This document shows, one piece after another, positions 1 to 9,008 of a stretch of DNA of 23,796 bases (position 1 is its first letter; the number at the start of each line of letters is the position of its first letter). The DNA is taken from the NCBI GenBank assembly GCA_964561165.1, contig CAZLOJ010000018.1, forward strand, positions 1-23,796, in the 5' to 3' direction. A model generated the notes under the pieces. That model saw only the letters and a list, made by a program, of their open reading frames with translations, was not told the origin of the DNA and did no database searches. The translations under genes and the position numbers were made by a program. Source of the stretch: IMCC26077 sp964561165 (GTDB lineage: Bacteria; Actinomycetota; Actinomycetes; Nanopelagicales; Nanopelagicaceae).

Positions 1-2
1 AG

Positions 3-632
3 ATGGCCGAAATCAAGATTGCAGCGAAGGTTCGCTCTGAATTTGGAAAGGGCGCTGCTCGACGTGCACGCCGCGACGGATTAGTTCCAGCAGTCATCTA
101 TGGCCATGGCGAGAAGCCAATCCACATCGCGCTCCCTGCTCGTGAGGTAGGCGTTGCATTGAAAACTTCGAACGTCCTACTTGATATTGATCTTGGTTCA
201 CAAGTTGAGCTCACACTGCCAAAGTCTGTTGTGCGCGATCCCATCAAGGGCACCTTGGAACATATCGATCTAATCCTTGTCCGCCGTGGAGAGCGCGTTG
301 TCGTCTCGGTACCTATTCACACCTTTGGTAAATATGATCAAGATGGAATTTTGGAACACGTTAACAACGCTGTCGAAGTAGAAGTTGAGGCGACGTCCAT
401 TCCATCGCACCTCGAGCTCGACATGGAAGGTCTTGCAGCTGGTGCGTCTCTCTACGCAGCAGATGTTAAGTTGCCAGAGGGCGTTACCTTGGCAAGTGAT
501 CCGAAGATGATCGTCGTTCACCTAAGCGTACGTGTCGCTGTCGAAGAAGTTGCTGCAGCTCCAGCCGCTACTGACGCTGCTGCTGGTGCTACTGGTGACG
601 CTGGCTCTGCCGGTGATGCTGCAAAGAGCTAA
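3..632 (+). CDS. rplY: 50S ribosomal protein L25, long TL5/Ctc form
   Basis: Binds 5S rRNA in the large ribosomal subunit. The 209-aa product has the N-terminal L25 barrel (about residues 4-95, with the basic segment FGKGAARRARRDGLVPAVIY typical of L25), then the second beta domain of the Ctc/TL5 form (about 100-185). It ends in a low-complexity Ala/Gly/Asp tail (about 186-209). The ATG at base 3 matches the usual family N-terminus. The window starts two bases upstream, so its ribosome-binding site and promoter are not visible. pth follows 53 bp downstream on the same strand, the usual actinobacterial pairing. The identification is secure; the role of the tail is unknown. Confidence 0.95.
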   Translation: MAEIKIAAKVRSEFGKGAARRARRDGLVPAVIYGHGEKPIHIALPAREVGVALKTSNVLLDIDLGSQVELTLPKSVVRDPIKGTLEHIDLILVRRGERVVVSVPIHTFGKYDQDGILEHVNNAVEVEVEATSIPSHLELDMEGLAAGASLYAADVKLPEGVTLASDPKMIVVHLSVRVAVEEVAAAPAATDAAAGATGDAGSAGDAAKS

Positions 633-685
633 CACCTCACGCTTTTTTCATACGCGCGAGAACGTCAGAGATTGTTAGAGAGACG

Positions 686-1279
686 ATGAGTAGCCAAACA
701 AAAAATACTTGGCTAGTAGTTGGGCTTGGCAATCCAGGTGACAAATACAGCGCAACTCGACATAACATCGGTTTTGTCGTTGCTGACGAATTAGCAATCA
801 GGTGTGGCGGTAAGTTCACATCCAGCAAATATCGAGCTTTAGTCTCAGAAGTTCGATTAGGTATGGGAAGTCAAGCGCCCAAACTAGTCATCGTGAAACC
901 GCAGACCTATATGAATGATTCAGGAGATGCGGTTTCTCCACTAGCCAAGTACTTCAATACTCCGGCGGATCGGATCATCGCGATTCATGATGAACTCGAT
1001 ATTCCGTTCAACGCCATCCGGGTGAAAATTGGTGGCGGAGATAACGGACACAATGGACTTAAATCACTCACGCAATCATTAGGTACACCAGAGTACTTCC
1101 GGATTCGCGTGGGAATCGGACGGCCAACTACTCAGCAAGATACCGCCGACTATGTGTTGAGTAATTTCGGCAAAAGTGAGCGCATCCAGGTAACGGATTT
1201 AACGATGCGCGCAAGCGATGCAATCGAGTCACTTATTGAAAAAGGCCTTGACGTTACCCAACAGAATTTTAATCAGTAA
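686..1279 (+). CDS. pth: Peptidyl-tRNA hydrolase
   Basis: Cleaves the ester bond of peptidyl-tRNAs that drop off ribosomes, recycling tRNA in the cytoplasm. The 197-aa length is normal. All family motifs are visible: VVGLGNPGDKYSATRHNIGF (residues 11-30, with Asn16 and catalytic His26), KPQTYMNDSG (71-80, Asn77), HDELDIPF (101-108, Asp102 partnering the His), GDNGHNGLKSL (118-128, Asn123) and FRIRVGIGRP. The ATG at 686 gives the usual short leader before the first beta strand, and a purine-rich stretch precedes it. It lies downstream of rplY and convergent with ppc; only 27 bp separate the two stop codons and I see no strong terminator there. Confidence 0.96.
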   Translation: MSSQTKNTWLVVGLGNPGDKYSATRHNIGFVVADELAIRCGGKFTSSKYRALVSEVRLGMGSQAPKLVIVKPQTYMNDSGDAVSPLAKYFNTPADRIIAIHDELDIPFNAIRVKIGGGDNGHNGLKSLTQSLGTPEYFRIRVGIGRPTTQQDTADYVLSNFGKSERIQVTDLTMRASDAIESLIEKGLDVTQQNFNQ

Positions 1280-1306
1280 CAGGGAAGTATCCTGAGTTGC
1301 CTGGCA

Positions 1307-4051
1307 TCAACCGGTGTTTCGTAGTCCAGCTGCAATTCCGTTTATCGTAAGCAGGAGCGCTCGGTTGAGTATTCCATCAACCTCTTCACCATTACGTACT
1401 TTTTGGAGGAGCGATACTTGGAGAAGTTGCATCGGACGTAAATAGACATCTCGGATTGCCAGAGTCTGTGCCAAAATTGGCTGGTCTCCAAGAAGCTCGC
1501 TCTTTTGAGTGAGCAATAAGATCTCTGCCACGGTTAATTGGTACTCGGATTTGATTTCGTCAAAGAAATGTCGAAGCTCTTCGTCGACAAGAGTGTTTAC
1601 ATAATGCTCGGCCGTTTGTAAATCAGTTTTGGCTAGAGTCATCTCCACATTACTGATGAACGTCTTGAAGAAGTGCCACTCTTCGAACATTTGCTGCAAA
1701 ATTTTGGTATCGCCAGCTTCGCGCGCCGCCTTTAATCCACTACCAACGCCAAACCATCCGGGAACAATTTGTCGAGATTGGGTCCACCCAAATACCCATG
1801 GAATAGCCCGTAGTCCCGAGAGTCCAGCATCTGATTCCGGACGTCGGGATGGTCGGGAACCCAAGTAAAGATTTCCAAGTTGCTCCACTGGGGTTGATTG
1901 ATAGAAGTACTTAGGAAGATCAGGATGATCGACGAGTTTTCGATAGCAACTCATGGCTGCAGCGCTGACGGTATCCATGCATGAATCCCAATGGGCAAGA
2001 TCGCGTGCGCTCTGTCGTGGCGCGCGATTGAGCACAGTTGCCTCGAGGGCAGCTGCCAGAATCAATTCCACGTTTTCACGAGCAAGTGAGGGCAGTGAGT
2101 ACTTATCGGAGATGACTTCACCTTGTTCTGTCATCTTTATCTCACCAGCTAGGGAGCCCCATGGCAGCGCAAGAATTGCGTCATACGTGGGACCGCCCCC
2201 GCGACCGACCGAGCCGCCACGACCGTGGAAGATTCGAAGATGAATGCCAGCTTTACCTGCAAGATCCCGGAGCTTTCGTTGCGCTCGATGAATTTCCCAT
2301 TGACTTGTTGTGATTCCCGCATCTTTATTGGAATCGGAGTATCCCAACATCACTTCTTGAATCTCTCCGCGAAGTTCAACAAGCTCTCGATATTCTGGAA
2401 TAGCGAGCAAGCGTCCTACGATCGCATCTGCCTCTTGCAATTCGGCAACGGTCTCAAGGAGCGGAACAAAACCAATTAGTGCTTTACCCTCATGTAACGA
2501 AACTAGGCCTGCTTTAATACCAAGAACTACGGCAGCGAGCAGGTCACTGGCAGATTTGGTCATTGAAACGATATAACTTTCAATCGCCTCATCACCGAAT
2601 GTTTCGATTATCTCCCCGATAGTCACAAAAGTGTCGAAGGTTTGCTTGCCGCGAGCATCAAGCGTCTCTCTATCCAGAGGACGACCATTCGTGATTTCTT
2701 GAATCAGTAACGTTAATCGATCTTCGTCACCCAGGATCAGGTAATTCTGAATTCCATAGGAGGAGAAATATTGATTTAACACGTGATGATGCTGGTTAGA
2801 GTGCTCGCGAACGTCGAGAGTTGCATGAGTTATTCCAAAAGCGCTAGCGGTGCGAATTAGCTGTTCTAACTCTCCAGCGGCGATTAATTCTCCTTTATGC
2901 TCGAGGAGAGACTCCCGCATCAGAATTAAATCATCTAGTAATTCTTGGGTATTCGCATAATCGCGACCTGGTTGATGTGGAGCCTTATTTGCATGGCGTC
3001 GCTGAGTAAGGACTAATTTGTGTCGGATAGCCGTTGCTTTTAGTCGATATGGCTCTTCTACATTCAATCGCTTAAATCGGTCTTCAAATTCTGGAATGTT
3101 TATCAAGTCTGTTTCAATTGATTTCAATAATTCATCACTTGCGCCAGCAAGACGAGCCGAAACTGAGAGCGATTGTCGAAGCGCATCGAGTTTCTCAATC
3201 AATACTCGAACGCCATGGCCTACATGTAGCGTCACAGTCTCAGACGTGATTGCAGGAGTCACATTGGGATTTCCATCACGGTCTCCACCAATCCAACTTC
3301 CAAAGGAGAGTGGGCGCGCTAGTACGTCTAGGTCAATCCCGTATTGGGTGAGCTCATATGCGAAGTCATCTAAGACTTGCGGAACTGTGTAGCGATGAAG
3401 ATCATCGAGATAGTAAAGCGCATTCGTGGCTTCATCCAAGGGTTCAGGTTGTTCTAATCGCAGTTCGTCAGTCTGCCACAGGAGCTCTATTGCCTCTGCA
3501 AGTCGCTTATCGCGTTCACGAATATTCTTCTCATTGAGCAATTGTGCGACCGTTCCCAGTTTGCTGAGGACGGAACGACGAGCTGCTTCAGTGGGATGCG
3601 CGGTGAACACGGGGCGGACAGACAACATCGCAACCGAACGAGCGAGCTCGTCCTTACTTATTTTTGCTTCAGCAAATTTATGGAAAGTTTGTTGCAACCA
3701 GGAATCCCCGTTGACGCGCTCCTCATAGAGTGCGTGCGCGCGATGCACTTGTTCAGCAATATTAGCTAGATGAAAGTAAGTGCTAAAGGCACGTACTAGT
3801 TTGATGCTATCTGCGACTTCCACTTTCTCAAGGATTGTTGATCCCAGAGGTGAATCCTCTCGAACTGCCAAGCGCACTGATTCAACGAGATCCAAAAGCG
3901 CTTGACCCTCTTGTCGCACGAGGGTTTGACCCAACAATTCACCGAGTCGACGAACGTCCGCTCGAAGGGAAGACCCGGTGTTTGCCCCCAACGCTGTCCC
4001 GCTATCGCCGGAGAGGTCTCCACCGGAGTGGCCCTGAGTTTGCATGGTCAT
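1307..4051 (-). CDS. ppc: Phosphoenolpyruvate carboxylase
   Basis: Anaplerotic enzyme: PEP + bicarbonate -> oxaloacetate + phosphate. The product is about 914 aa, normal for bacterial Ppc. Visible motifs are VFTAHPTEAARRSVLSK with the catalytic His, SWIGGDRDGNP, VMLGYSDSNKDAGI, and the glycine/arginine loop FHGRGGSVGRGGGPTYDAI. The C-terminus is the invariant -NTG. The start is uncertain: ATG at 4051 (MTMQTQG) is chosen, but ATG at 4078 adds nine residues and ATG at 4045 removes two, and none has a convincing Shine-Dalgarno. It diverges from mfd across a region holding a GC-rich hairpin. In a planktonic heterotroph it would feed C4 acids into the TCA cycle. Confidence 0.96.
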   Translation of the reverse strand: MTMQTQGHSGGDLSGDSGTALGANTGSSLRADVRRLGELLGQTLVRQEGQALLDLVESVRLAVREDSPLGSTILEKVEVADSIKLVRAFSTYFHLANIAEQVHRAHALYEERVNGDSWLQQTFHKFAEAKISKDELARSVAMLSVRPVFTAHPTEAARRSVLSKLGTVAQLLNEKNIRERDKRLAEAIELLWQTDELRLEQPEPLDEATNALYYLDDLHRYTVPQVLDDFAYELTQYGIDLDVLARPLSFGSWIGGDRDGNPNVTPAITSETVTLHVGHGVRVLIEKLDALRQSLSVSARLAGASDELLKSIETDLINIPEFEDRFKRLNVEEPYRLKATAIRHKLVLTQRRHANKAPHQPGRDYANTQELLDDLILMRESLLEHKGELIAAGELEQLIRTASAFGITHATLDVREHSNQHHHVLNQYFSSYGIQNYLILGDEDRLTLLIQEITNGRPLDRETLDARGKQTFDTFVTIGEIIETFGDEAIESYIVSMTKSASDLLAAVVLGIKAGLVSLHEGKALIGFVPLLETVAELQEADAIVGRLLAIPEYRELVELRGEIQEVMLGYSDSNKDAGITTSQWEIHRAQRKLRDLAGKAGIHLRIFHGRGGSVGRGGGPTYDAILALPWGSLAGEIKMTEQGEVISDKYSLPSLARENVELILAAALEATVLNRAPRQSARDLAHWDSCMDTVSAAAMSCYRKLVDHPDLPKYFYQSTPVEQLGNLYLGSRPSRRPESDAGLSGLRAIPWVFGWTQSRQIVPGWFGVGSGLKAAREAGDTKILQQMFEEWHFFKTFISNVEMTLAKTDLQTAEHYVNTLVDEELRHFFDEIKSEYQLTVAEILLLTQKSELLGDQPILAQTLAIRDVYLRPMQLLQVSLLQKVRNGEEVDGILNRALLLTINGIAAGLRNTG

Positions 4052-4122
4052 ATCTTGGCAGAGCAAGAGAGGTACCATTTACGCGGGTTAGTCCTGAAAG
4101 AACTTTTCACGACAACTCATCA

Positions 4123-4147
4123 GCCCCCCGCCTTGGCGGAATGGGGC
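4123..4147. repeat. GC-rich inverted repeat between ppc and mfd
   Basis: The bases form a hairpin: GCCCC-CCGCC, loop TT, GGCGG, 3-nt bulge AAT, GGGGC (10 paired bases). It sits in the divergent ppc/mfd intergenic region, where both 5' leaders must start. The decamer TCCTGAAAGA occurs on each side of it, at 4092-4101 and 4160-4169. It could be an operator, a leader structure or chance; no T-tract follows, so it is not an intrinsic terminator. Confidence 0.4.
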
Positions 4148-4188
4148 TATTGGGCTGTTTCCTGAAAGATCGAAGGAGCGGGTATCTG

Positions 4189-7100
4189 ATGGCAGCCGAG
4201 TCAGGCGGACCAAAGAAGGTCACAGCGATTGCATCGCTAGTCGACCAACTCGATTTGAGTGCATCGAGCGCTGCGCTACGTTCCGGCTCAACGCTTAACG
4301 CGCCTATCTCCGCAGCATCTTTCGCGATTGCTGCTACGGCAAATAGCGCACAGGAATTCCCACTGATTGCGGCGCTAACGGCAAATAATGGTGAGGAGCT
4401 AGTCGAGGAACTCAAACAGTTGCTCCCAGGGAAAAGGGTGTTGCGCTTTCCGCACTGGGAAACGTTGCCACATGAACGGTTAAGTCCGCAGAGCGACACC
4501 ATCGCAGAACGATTCACGACTCTACAAGCCATCCGCTCGCTGTCATGTGAGGTTGTCGTCATTCCGGTGCGCTCTCTGTTGCAACCGTTCATCAAAGGTT
4601 TTGGTACTGCAAAAGTTCCATTGTTAAAAGTCGGAGAACAAAAAGAACTCGCATACGTCATTAAAGAGTTACTCGCTCTAGGGTATGAACGAACGGATTT
4701 GGTAGAAAAACGTGGGGAGTTTGCTCAGCGAGGCGGCATACTCGACATATTTCCACCGCATGCACAACATCCAATTCGGGTTGAGTTCTTCGATGATGTC
4801 ATAGATGAGGTTCGATATTTCTCAGTCGCAGATCAGCGCTCACTCGAAATCTGCAGTGAAGGGTTATTTGCCCTGCCTGCTCGTGAAATTCTCATCACCG
4901 ATGCAATCAAAATTCGAGCCGAAGAGTTGGCGCAGGAGATTCCGACATTATCGGACATGTTCTCACGCATAAGCGAGGGCGTGCCCGTTGAGGGCATGGA
5001 GTCATTGATGCCTGCGTTAGTGCATGAAATGGAGACTTTGGTCGACATCCTGCCAGCCAAAACGCTTCTGGTTTCACTTGCGCCAGAGTTAATCCGCAGT
5101 CGCGCTGAAGAATTGAGAAAAACCGGTGCGGAATTTCTCAATGCTTCATGGCTTAATGCTGCAGCTGGGAATGTCACCCCAATCGACATGCAAGAGCTCG
5201 AACTTCATTCGTTTCATACGCTAGAGAGTGAAATTACCGCTGCGGTAGAGCGCGGATTCACACTCTCATCCATTGCACCATTTGGCGGTGGGGCGGAAGC
5301 TGTTGAATCAGCTTTGCGCACGATTGAACCTTTCCGCGGCAACGCAGAGAAATTGGTTGATTACCTACGCGAAAAGATAAAGGACCAGTGGTTATTGGCC
5401 ATTACCGCACCTGGCCATGGCACTGCGCAGCGCTATGAGGAACTTCTCCGAAGTTATGGCATATCTACTGCAAACTCATTGGTGCCTGGCGCAGTTTTTA
5501 TTCTCAATTCTGGAATACGCCACGGATTCACTTTTGAAGATGAGAAATTTGCCCTCATTACCGAACGTGACTTCGCTGGAAGTAAAGCGCAAGATGGCGA
5601 GAAACTTTCATTGGCATCAAGGCGAAAGAATCGGATTGATCCGCTCTCCCTCAAAGAAGGTGACTTTGTCGTACACCAGGTGCATGGCATTGGACGATTC
5701 ATCGAAATGGCTGAACGAGTTGTTAATGGAACCAAACGTGAATATCTAGTCATCGAATATGCATCGAGCAAGCGAGGACAATCTGGAGATCGATTGTACT
5801 TACCAACCGATTCGTTAGATCAGGTCACGAAATATGTTGGTGGTGAAGCACCAACAGTGCATCACATGGGTGGTGCTGATTGGCAGAAAGCAAAAGGCAA
5901 AGCAAGAAAAGCAGTCAAACAGATCGCGGCGGAGTTAATACAACTTTACGCAGCACGGACTAGCTCTCCGGGTTTCGCTTTTTCACCTGATACGCCGTGG
6001 CAACGTGAGTTAGAAGATGCATTTCCGTATGTAGAGACGCTTGACCAACTCTCAACAATAACTGAAGTCAAGAAAGATATGGAAGCAAGTTATCCAATGG
6101 ATCGAATCGTATGCGGCGACGTTGGGTTTGGAAAAACTGAGATTGCCATCAGAGCAGCATTTAAGGCTGTGCAAGATGGAAAGCAAGTTGCTGTTTTAGT
6201 ACCCACGACTTTGTTGGTGCAACAACATCTGACCACCTTTGGCGAACGATTCGCAGGGTTTCCCATCAATCTCGCCGGATTATCGAGGTTTGCCACTCCT
6301 GGCGAGATAAAAAAGACGTTAGAAAAGCTGGCAATTGGTGAGGTCGATGTTGTAATCGGCACGCATCGCCTACTCTCTTCGGATGTAAGTTTTAGGGATT
6401 TAGGGCTAGTGATAATCGATGAGGAACAGCGATTTGGCGTCGAACATAAGGAGAAACTCAAGAGATTTCGGGCGTATGTTGATGTGCTTTCAATGTCCGC
6501 GACCCCGATTCCGCGAACATTAGAGATGTCAATCACGGGCATTCGAGAGATGTCGATTATGGCAACGCCTCCAGAAGAGCGACATCCAGTTCTTACCTAT
6601 GTGGGTGGATATGAAGAGCGGCAGATCGCAGCGGCAATTCGACGCGAGTTACTCCGCGACGGGCAAGTTTTTTACATTCATAACAGAGTTAGCTCGATTG
6701 ATAGGTGTGCCACCAGCATTGCCGCGTTGGTACCCGAGGCGCGAATTCGTGTGGCGCACGGACAAATGAGTGAAAGCGCGCTAGAAGAAGTAATTCTTGC
6801 CTTCTGGGAGAAAGAGTTCGATGTTTTGGTATGTACCACGATTATCGAGAGTGGAATTGATATTCCAAATTCAAACACATTGATTGTCGAGCAAGCAGAC
6901 AAAATGGGATTATCTCAACTTCACCAACTTCGCGGTCGAGTAGGAAGAGGTCGGGAGCGTGGCTATGCATATTTTCTTTATGACATTGATAAGCCACTCA
7001 CTGACACTGCACATGATCGACTTGAAACTATCGCTGCGAATACTGAATTAGGTTCTGGTATGCAGATAGCTCTCAAAGATCTCGAGATTCGAGGCGCTGG

Positions 7101-7692
7101 TAATCTTTTAGGTGGCGAGCAGTCTGGGCACATCGCCGATGTTGGATTTGATTTGTACATGCGGATGATTGGCGAAGCTGTTGCTGATTTCAAAGGGGAG
7201 CGACATCAAGAGCAAGAATGTAAGTTAGAACTCCCCATCGATGCCTATCTGCCACATGATTATGTTGACAGTGAGCGGGTCCGTCTAGACATTTATCGTC
7301 GTCTTGCTGCAGCGCAGTCATTCGAGACTGTAGATCAAGTGGATGAAGAGTTGATTGATCGTTTTGGTTCCTATCCAGAAGTTGTCGCAAATCTATTAGA
7401 GATTGCTAAGGTGCGAGTGCGTGCGAAGGAGTTGGACCTGACAGAGGTGATAGTTCAGGGCAAGTATCTACGCCTGGCCCCAGTGACCCTCAGCGACTCT
7501 TTATCTGTGCGGATGACACGTCTCTACCCAGGACATATATATAAGTCAGCCCTCTCTACTCTGCTTCTGCCATTGCCCAGCAGCAAAGGGGTGGCATTTG
7601 AGGCTGAGAAACTAGGGAATACTTCTCTCCTGAACTGGGTAGCGCAGGCATTTGAGGCGACTACCAATAGAGCCCCAACACCGATGAGTTGA
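4189..7692 (+). CDS. mfd: Transcription-repair coupling factor (Mfd)
   Basis: ATP-dependent translocase that removes RNA polymerase stalled at DNA lesions and recruits UvrA. The 1167-aa product is normal for the family. The N-terminal UvrB-homology part is followed by the RNA-polymerase-interacting segment (KEGDFVVHQVHGIGRF), then the RecG-like motor. In the motor, Walker A is GDVGFGKTE (about 643-651), the DEEQ box is at about 744-747, motif III is SMSATPIPRT and the motif V/VI region is IIESGIDIPN and QLRGRVGRG. A C-terminal TRCF domain closes it. The frame stays open upstream to 3835, but that part is antisense to ppc. ATG 4189 has AAGGAG upstream and yields a normal N-terminus. First gene of the long co-directional run. 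Confidence 0.96.
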   Translation: MAAESGGPKKVTAIASLVDQLDLSASSAALRSGSTLNAPISAASFAIAATANSAQEFPLIAALTANNGEELVEELKQLLPGKRVLRFPHWETLPHERLSPQSDTIAERFTTLQAIRSLSCEVVVIPVRSLLQPFIKGFGTAKVPLLKVGEQKELAYVIKELLALGYERTDLVEKRGEFAQRGGILDIFPPHAQHPIRVEFFDDVIDEVRYFSVADQRSLEICSEGLFALPAREILITDAIKIRAEELAQEIPTLSDMFSRISEGVPVEGMESLMPALVHEMETLVDILPAKTLLVSLAPELIRSRAEELRKTGAEFLNASWLNAAAGNVTPIDMQELELHSFHTLESEITAAVERGFTLSSIAPFGGGAEAVESALRTIEPFRGNAEKLVDYLREKIKDQWLLAITAPGHGTAQRYEELLRSYGISTANSLVPGAVFILNSGIRHGFTFEDEKFALITERDFAGSKAQDGEKLSLASRRKNRIDPLSLKEGDFVVHQVHGIGRFIEMAERVVNGTKREYLVIEYASSKRGQSGDRLYLPTDSLDQVTKYVGGEAPTVHHMGGADWQKAKGKARKAVKQIAAELIQLYAARTSSPGFAFSPDTPWQRELEDAFPYVETLDQLSTITEVKKDMEASYPMDRIVCGDVGFGKTEIAIRAAFKAVQDGKQVAVLVPTTLLVQQHLTTFGERFAGFPINLAGLSRFATPGEIKKTLEKLAIGEVDVVIGTHRLLSSDVSFRDLGLVIIDEEQRFGVEHKEKLKRFRAYVDVLSMSATPIPRTLEMSITGIREMSIMATPPEERHPVLTYVGGYEERQIAAAIRRELLRDGQVFYIHNRVSSIDRCATSIAALVPEARIRVAHGQMSESALEEVILAFWEKEFDVLVCTTIIESGIDIPNSNTLIVEQADKMGLSQLHQLRGRVGRGRERGYAYFLYDIDKPLTDTAHDRLETIAANTELGSGMQIALKDLEIRGAGNLLGGEQSGHIADVGFDLYMRMIGEAVADFKGERHQEQECKLELPIDAYLPHDYVDSERVRLDIYRRLAAAQSFETVDQVDEELIDRFGSYPEVVANLLEIAKVRVRAKELDLTEVIVQGKYLRLAPVTLSDSLSVRMTRLYPGHIYKSALSTLLLPLPSSKGVAFEAEKLGNTSLLNWVAQAFEATTNRAPTPMS

Positions 7693-7719
7693 GCCAGATG
7701 AGAAGGAGCTTTGATTTTC

Positions 7720-8331
7720 GTGGTTAAGAGAAAATTTGCGATCCTGTTGTTAGCCCTGACTGCATTGGTGCTCTCGGGATGCAGCAACCCTTCGGACGCT
7801 GCGAACTATAAGGGTGGAAAAATCACAATTGAGCGTCTCCAAGAGAGCGTTTCATCCATTCTGGACGAGCGCGTGAAGTTCGAGACGACTCCGCAAGATG
7901 CCTTGACGGGTGAAGCTCTAACTTTGAATCAGCTTGAATTTCATATCTTCACTGCGTTACTCACACAAGCGGCAAAGGAGCGAAACATTGCTGCTACTGC
8001 TGCCGAAATTTCTGCGCAACGAGCAGAAATTGTAAAAAATGTTGGTAGCGAAGAGAAACTCTCGCTCGCGCTAGTGAACGCAGGAATCGCGTCAATTGAT
8101 CTTGACCAATATCTGTCGTTGATTATTCTCCAAGACAAGTTACGAGTAGTTATCGCTCCGAATGCAACTGAAGATGGACAGGTCATCCAAGCGCTACAGA
8201 AAATGCTTGAAGAGACCGCAACTAAAGAGGCGCTAACCGTCAATCCTCGCTACGGAGTATGGAACACAACCACGAACAAGATCGATCCTGCCGACCCAAC
8301 TGGCGGGGCGCAACCAAACTCCAAGAATTAG
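7720..8331 (+). CDS. SurA N-terminal domain-like lipoprotein
   Basis: Predicted secreted lipoprotein of about 203 aa. The N-terminus is basic (VKRKF), then hydrophobic, ending in the lipobox LSGC, whose Cys would be lipidated by Lgt and cleaved by LspA. The rest resembles the helical N-terminal domain of SurA/PrsA-type chaperones (YKGGKITIERLQ, a helix-rich middle, VNPRYGVWN near the end), but no rotamase domain is present. Start: GTG at 7720 lies 11 nt from AAGGAG (7703-7708), while TTG at 7711 is only 2 nt from it. It sits between mfd and mazG, as lpqU-like lipoprotein genes do in other actinobacteria. Its client is unknown. Confidence 0.75.
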   Translation: MVKRKFAILLLALTALVLSGCSNPSDAANYKGGKITIERLQESVSSILDERVKFETTPQDALTGEALTLNQLEFHIFTALLTQAAKERNIAATAAEISAQRAEIVKNVGSEEKLSLALVNAGIASIDLDQYLSLIILQDKLRVVIAPNATEDGQVIQALQKMLEETATKEALTVNPRYGVWNTTTNKIDPADPTGGAQPNSKN

Positions 8332-8966
8332 TGAACGCGAACAGCAACCTTCTGCGCCTGGTTGAGGTGATGGATACCCTCAGGTCGCCTGGCGGTTGTC
8401 CGTGGGATGCAGAGCAAACCCATCAATCACTCTTAACATATTTATTGGAAGAGACTTACGAATTTATTGATGCCGTCGAACGAGATGACCGCGACGACAT
8501 GGTTGAAGAGTTGGGCGATGTCCTGCTTCAGGTTTACTTCCACTCACGAATTGGCCAAGAGCGAAACGAGGGCGCGTTCTCAATCGAAGATGTCGCGGGA
8601 GCTATTTGTGACAAATTGATTCGTAGACATCCGCATGTTTTCCAAAGCGCTGAGAATCTGACGTCGGCAGAAGTTGAAGGGAACTGGGAGCGATTGAAAG
8701 CAGCTGAGAAATCTCGGAAGTCACCGGTTGACGGTGTTCCGCTTAATCAACCAGCTCTTGCACTGGCATCCAAATTGCTCCATCGCGCCGAACAACATGG
8801 TCAGCTTCCTATTTTGGAGGAGCGTTTCACCGAGTTATCAAATATTTCTGAAGAAACGATAGGCGAGCTCTTGCTCTCCGTCGTATCGCTAGCGAATAAA
8901 CATGGGATAGATCCGGAGTTCGCCTTACGAGCGCACGCACGGAACCTAGCCGCAGAAATCCGGTAA
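8331..8966 (+). CDS. mazG: MazG nucleoside triphosphate pyrophosphohydrolase
   Basis: Hydrolyses (d)NTPs to NMP and pyrophosphate; family members clear oxidised or non-canonical nucleotides and can influence stringent signalling. The 211-aa product shows the diagnostic LRSPGGCPWDAEQTHQSL followed by the metal-binding helix EETYEFIDAVE and the paired EELGDVLLQV. It appears to hold one full MazG domain plus a C-terminal remnant, shorter than the two-domain E. coli protein. GTG at 8331 is chosen because it overlaps the upstream stop (TAGTG), implying translational coupling with the lipoprotein gene. An in-frame ATG further upstream lies inside that gene. Enolase follows after 42 bp. Confidence 0.9.
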   Translation: MNANSNLLRLVEVMDTLRSPGGCPWDAEQTHQSLLTYLLEETYEFIDAVERDDRDDMVEELGDVLLQVYFHSRIGQERNEGAFSIEDVAGAICDKLIRRHPHVFQSAENLTSAEVEGNWERLKAAEKSRKSPVDGVPLNQPALALASKLLHRAEQHGQLPILEERFTELSNISEETIGELLLSVVSLANKHGIDPEFALRAHARNLAAEIR

Positions 8967-9008
8967 CGCCCACTAGTATTCGGGCTACGAAAAGAGGAGA
9001 GCGCTCTT

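Noticed and set aside
1280..1306. Terminator between the convergent pth and ppc genes
   Set aside because: Only a four-base CAGG/CCTG stem is visible, without a T-run on either strand.
3835..4188. N-terminal extension of the mfd reading frame
   Set aside because: It runs antisense through conserved ppc codons; ATG 4189 has a ribosome-binding site and gives a normal Mfd length.
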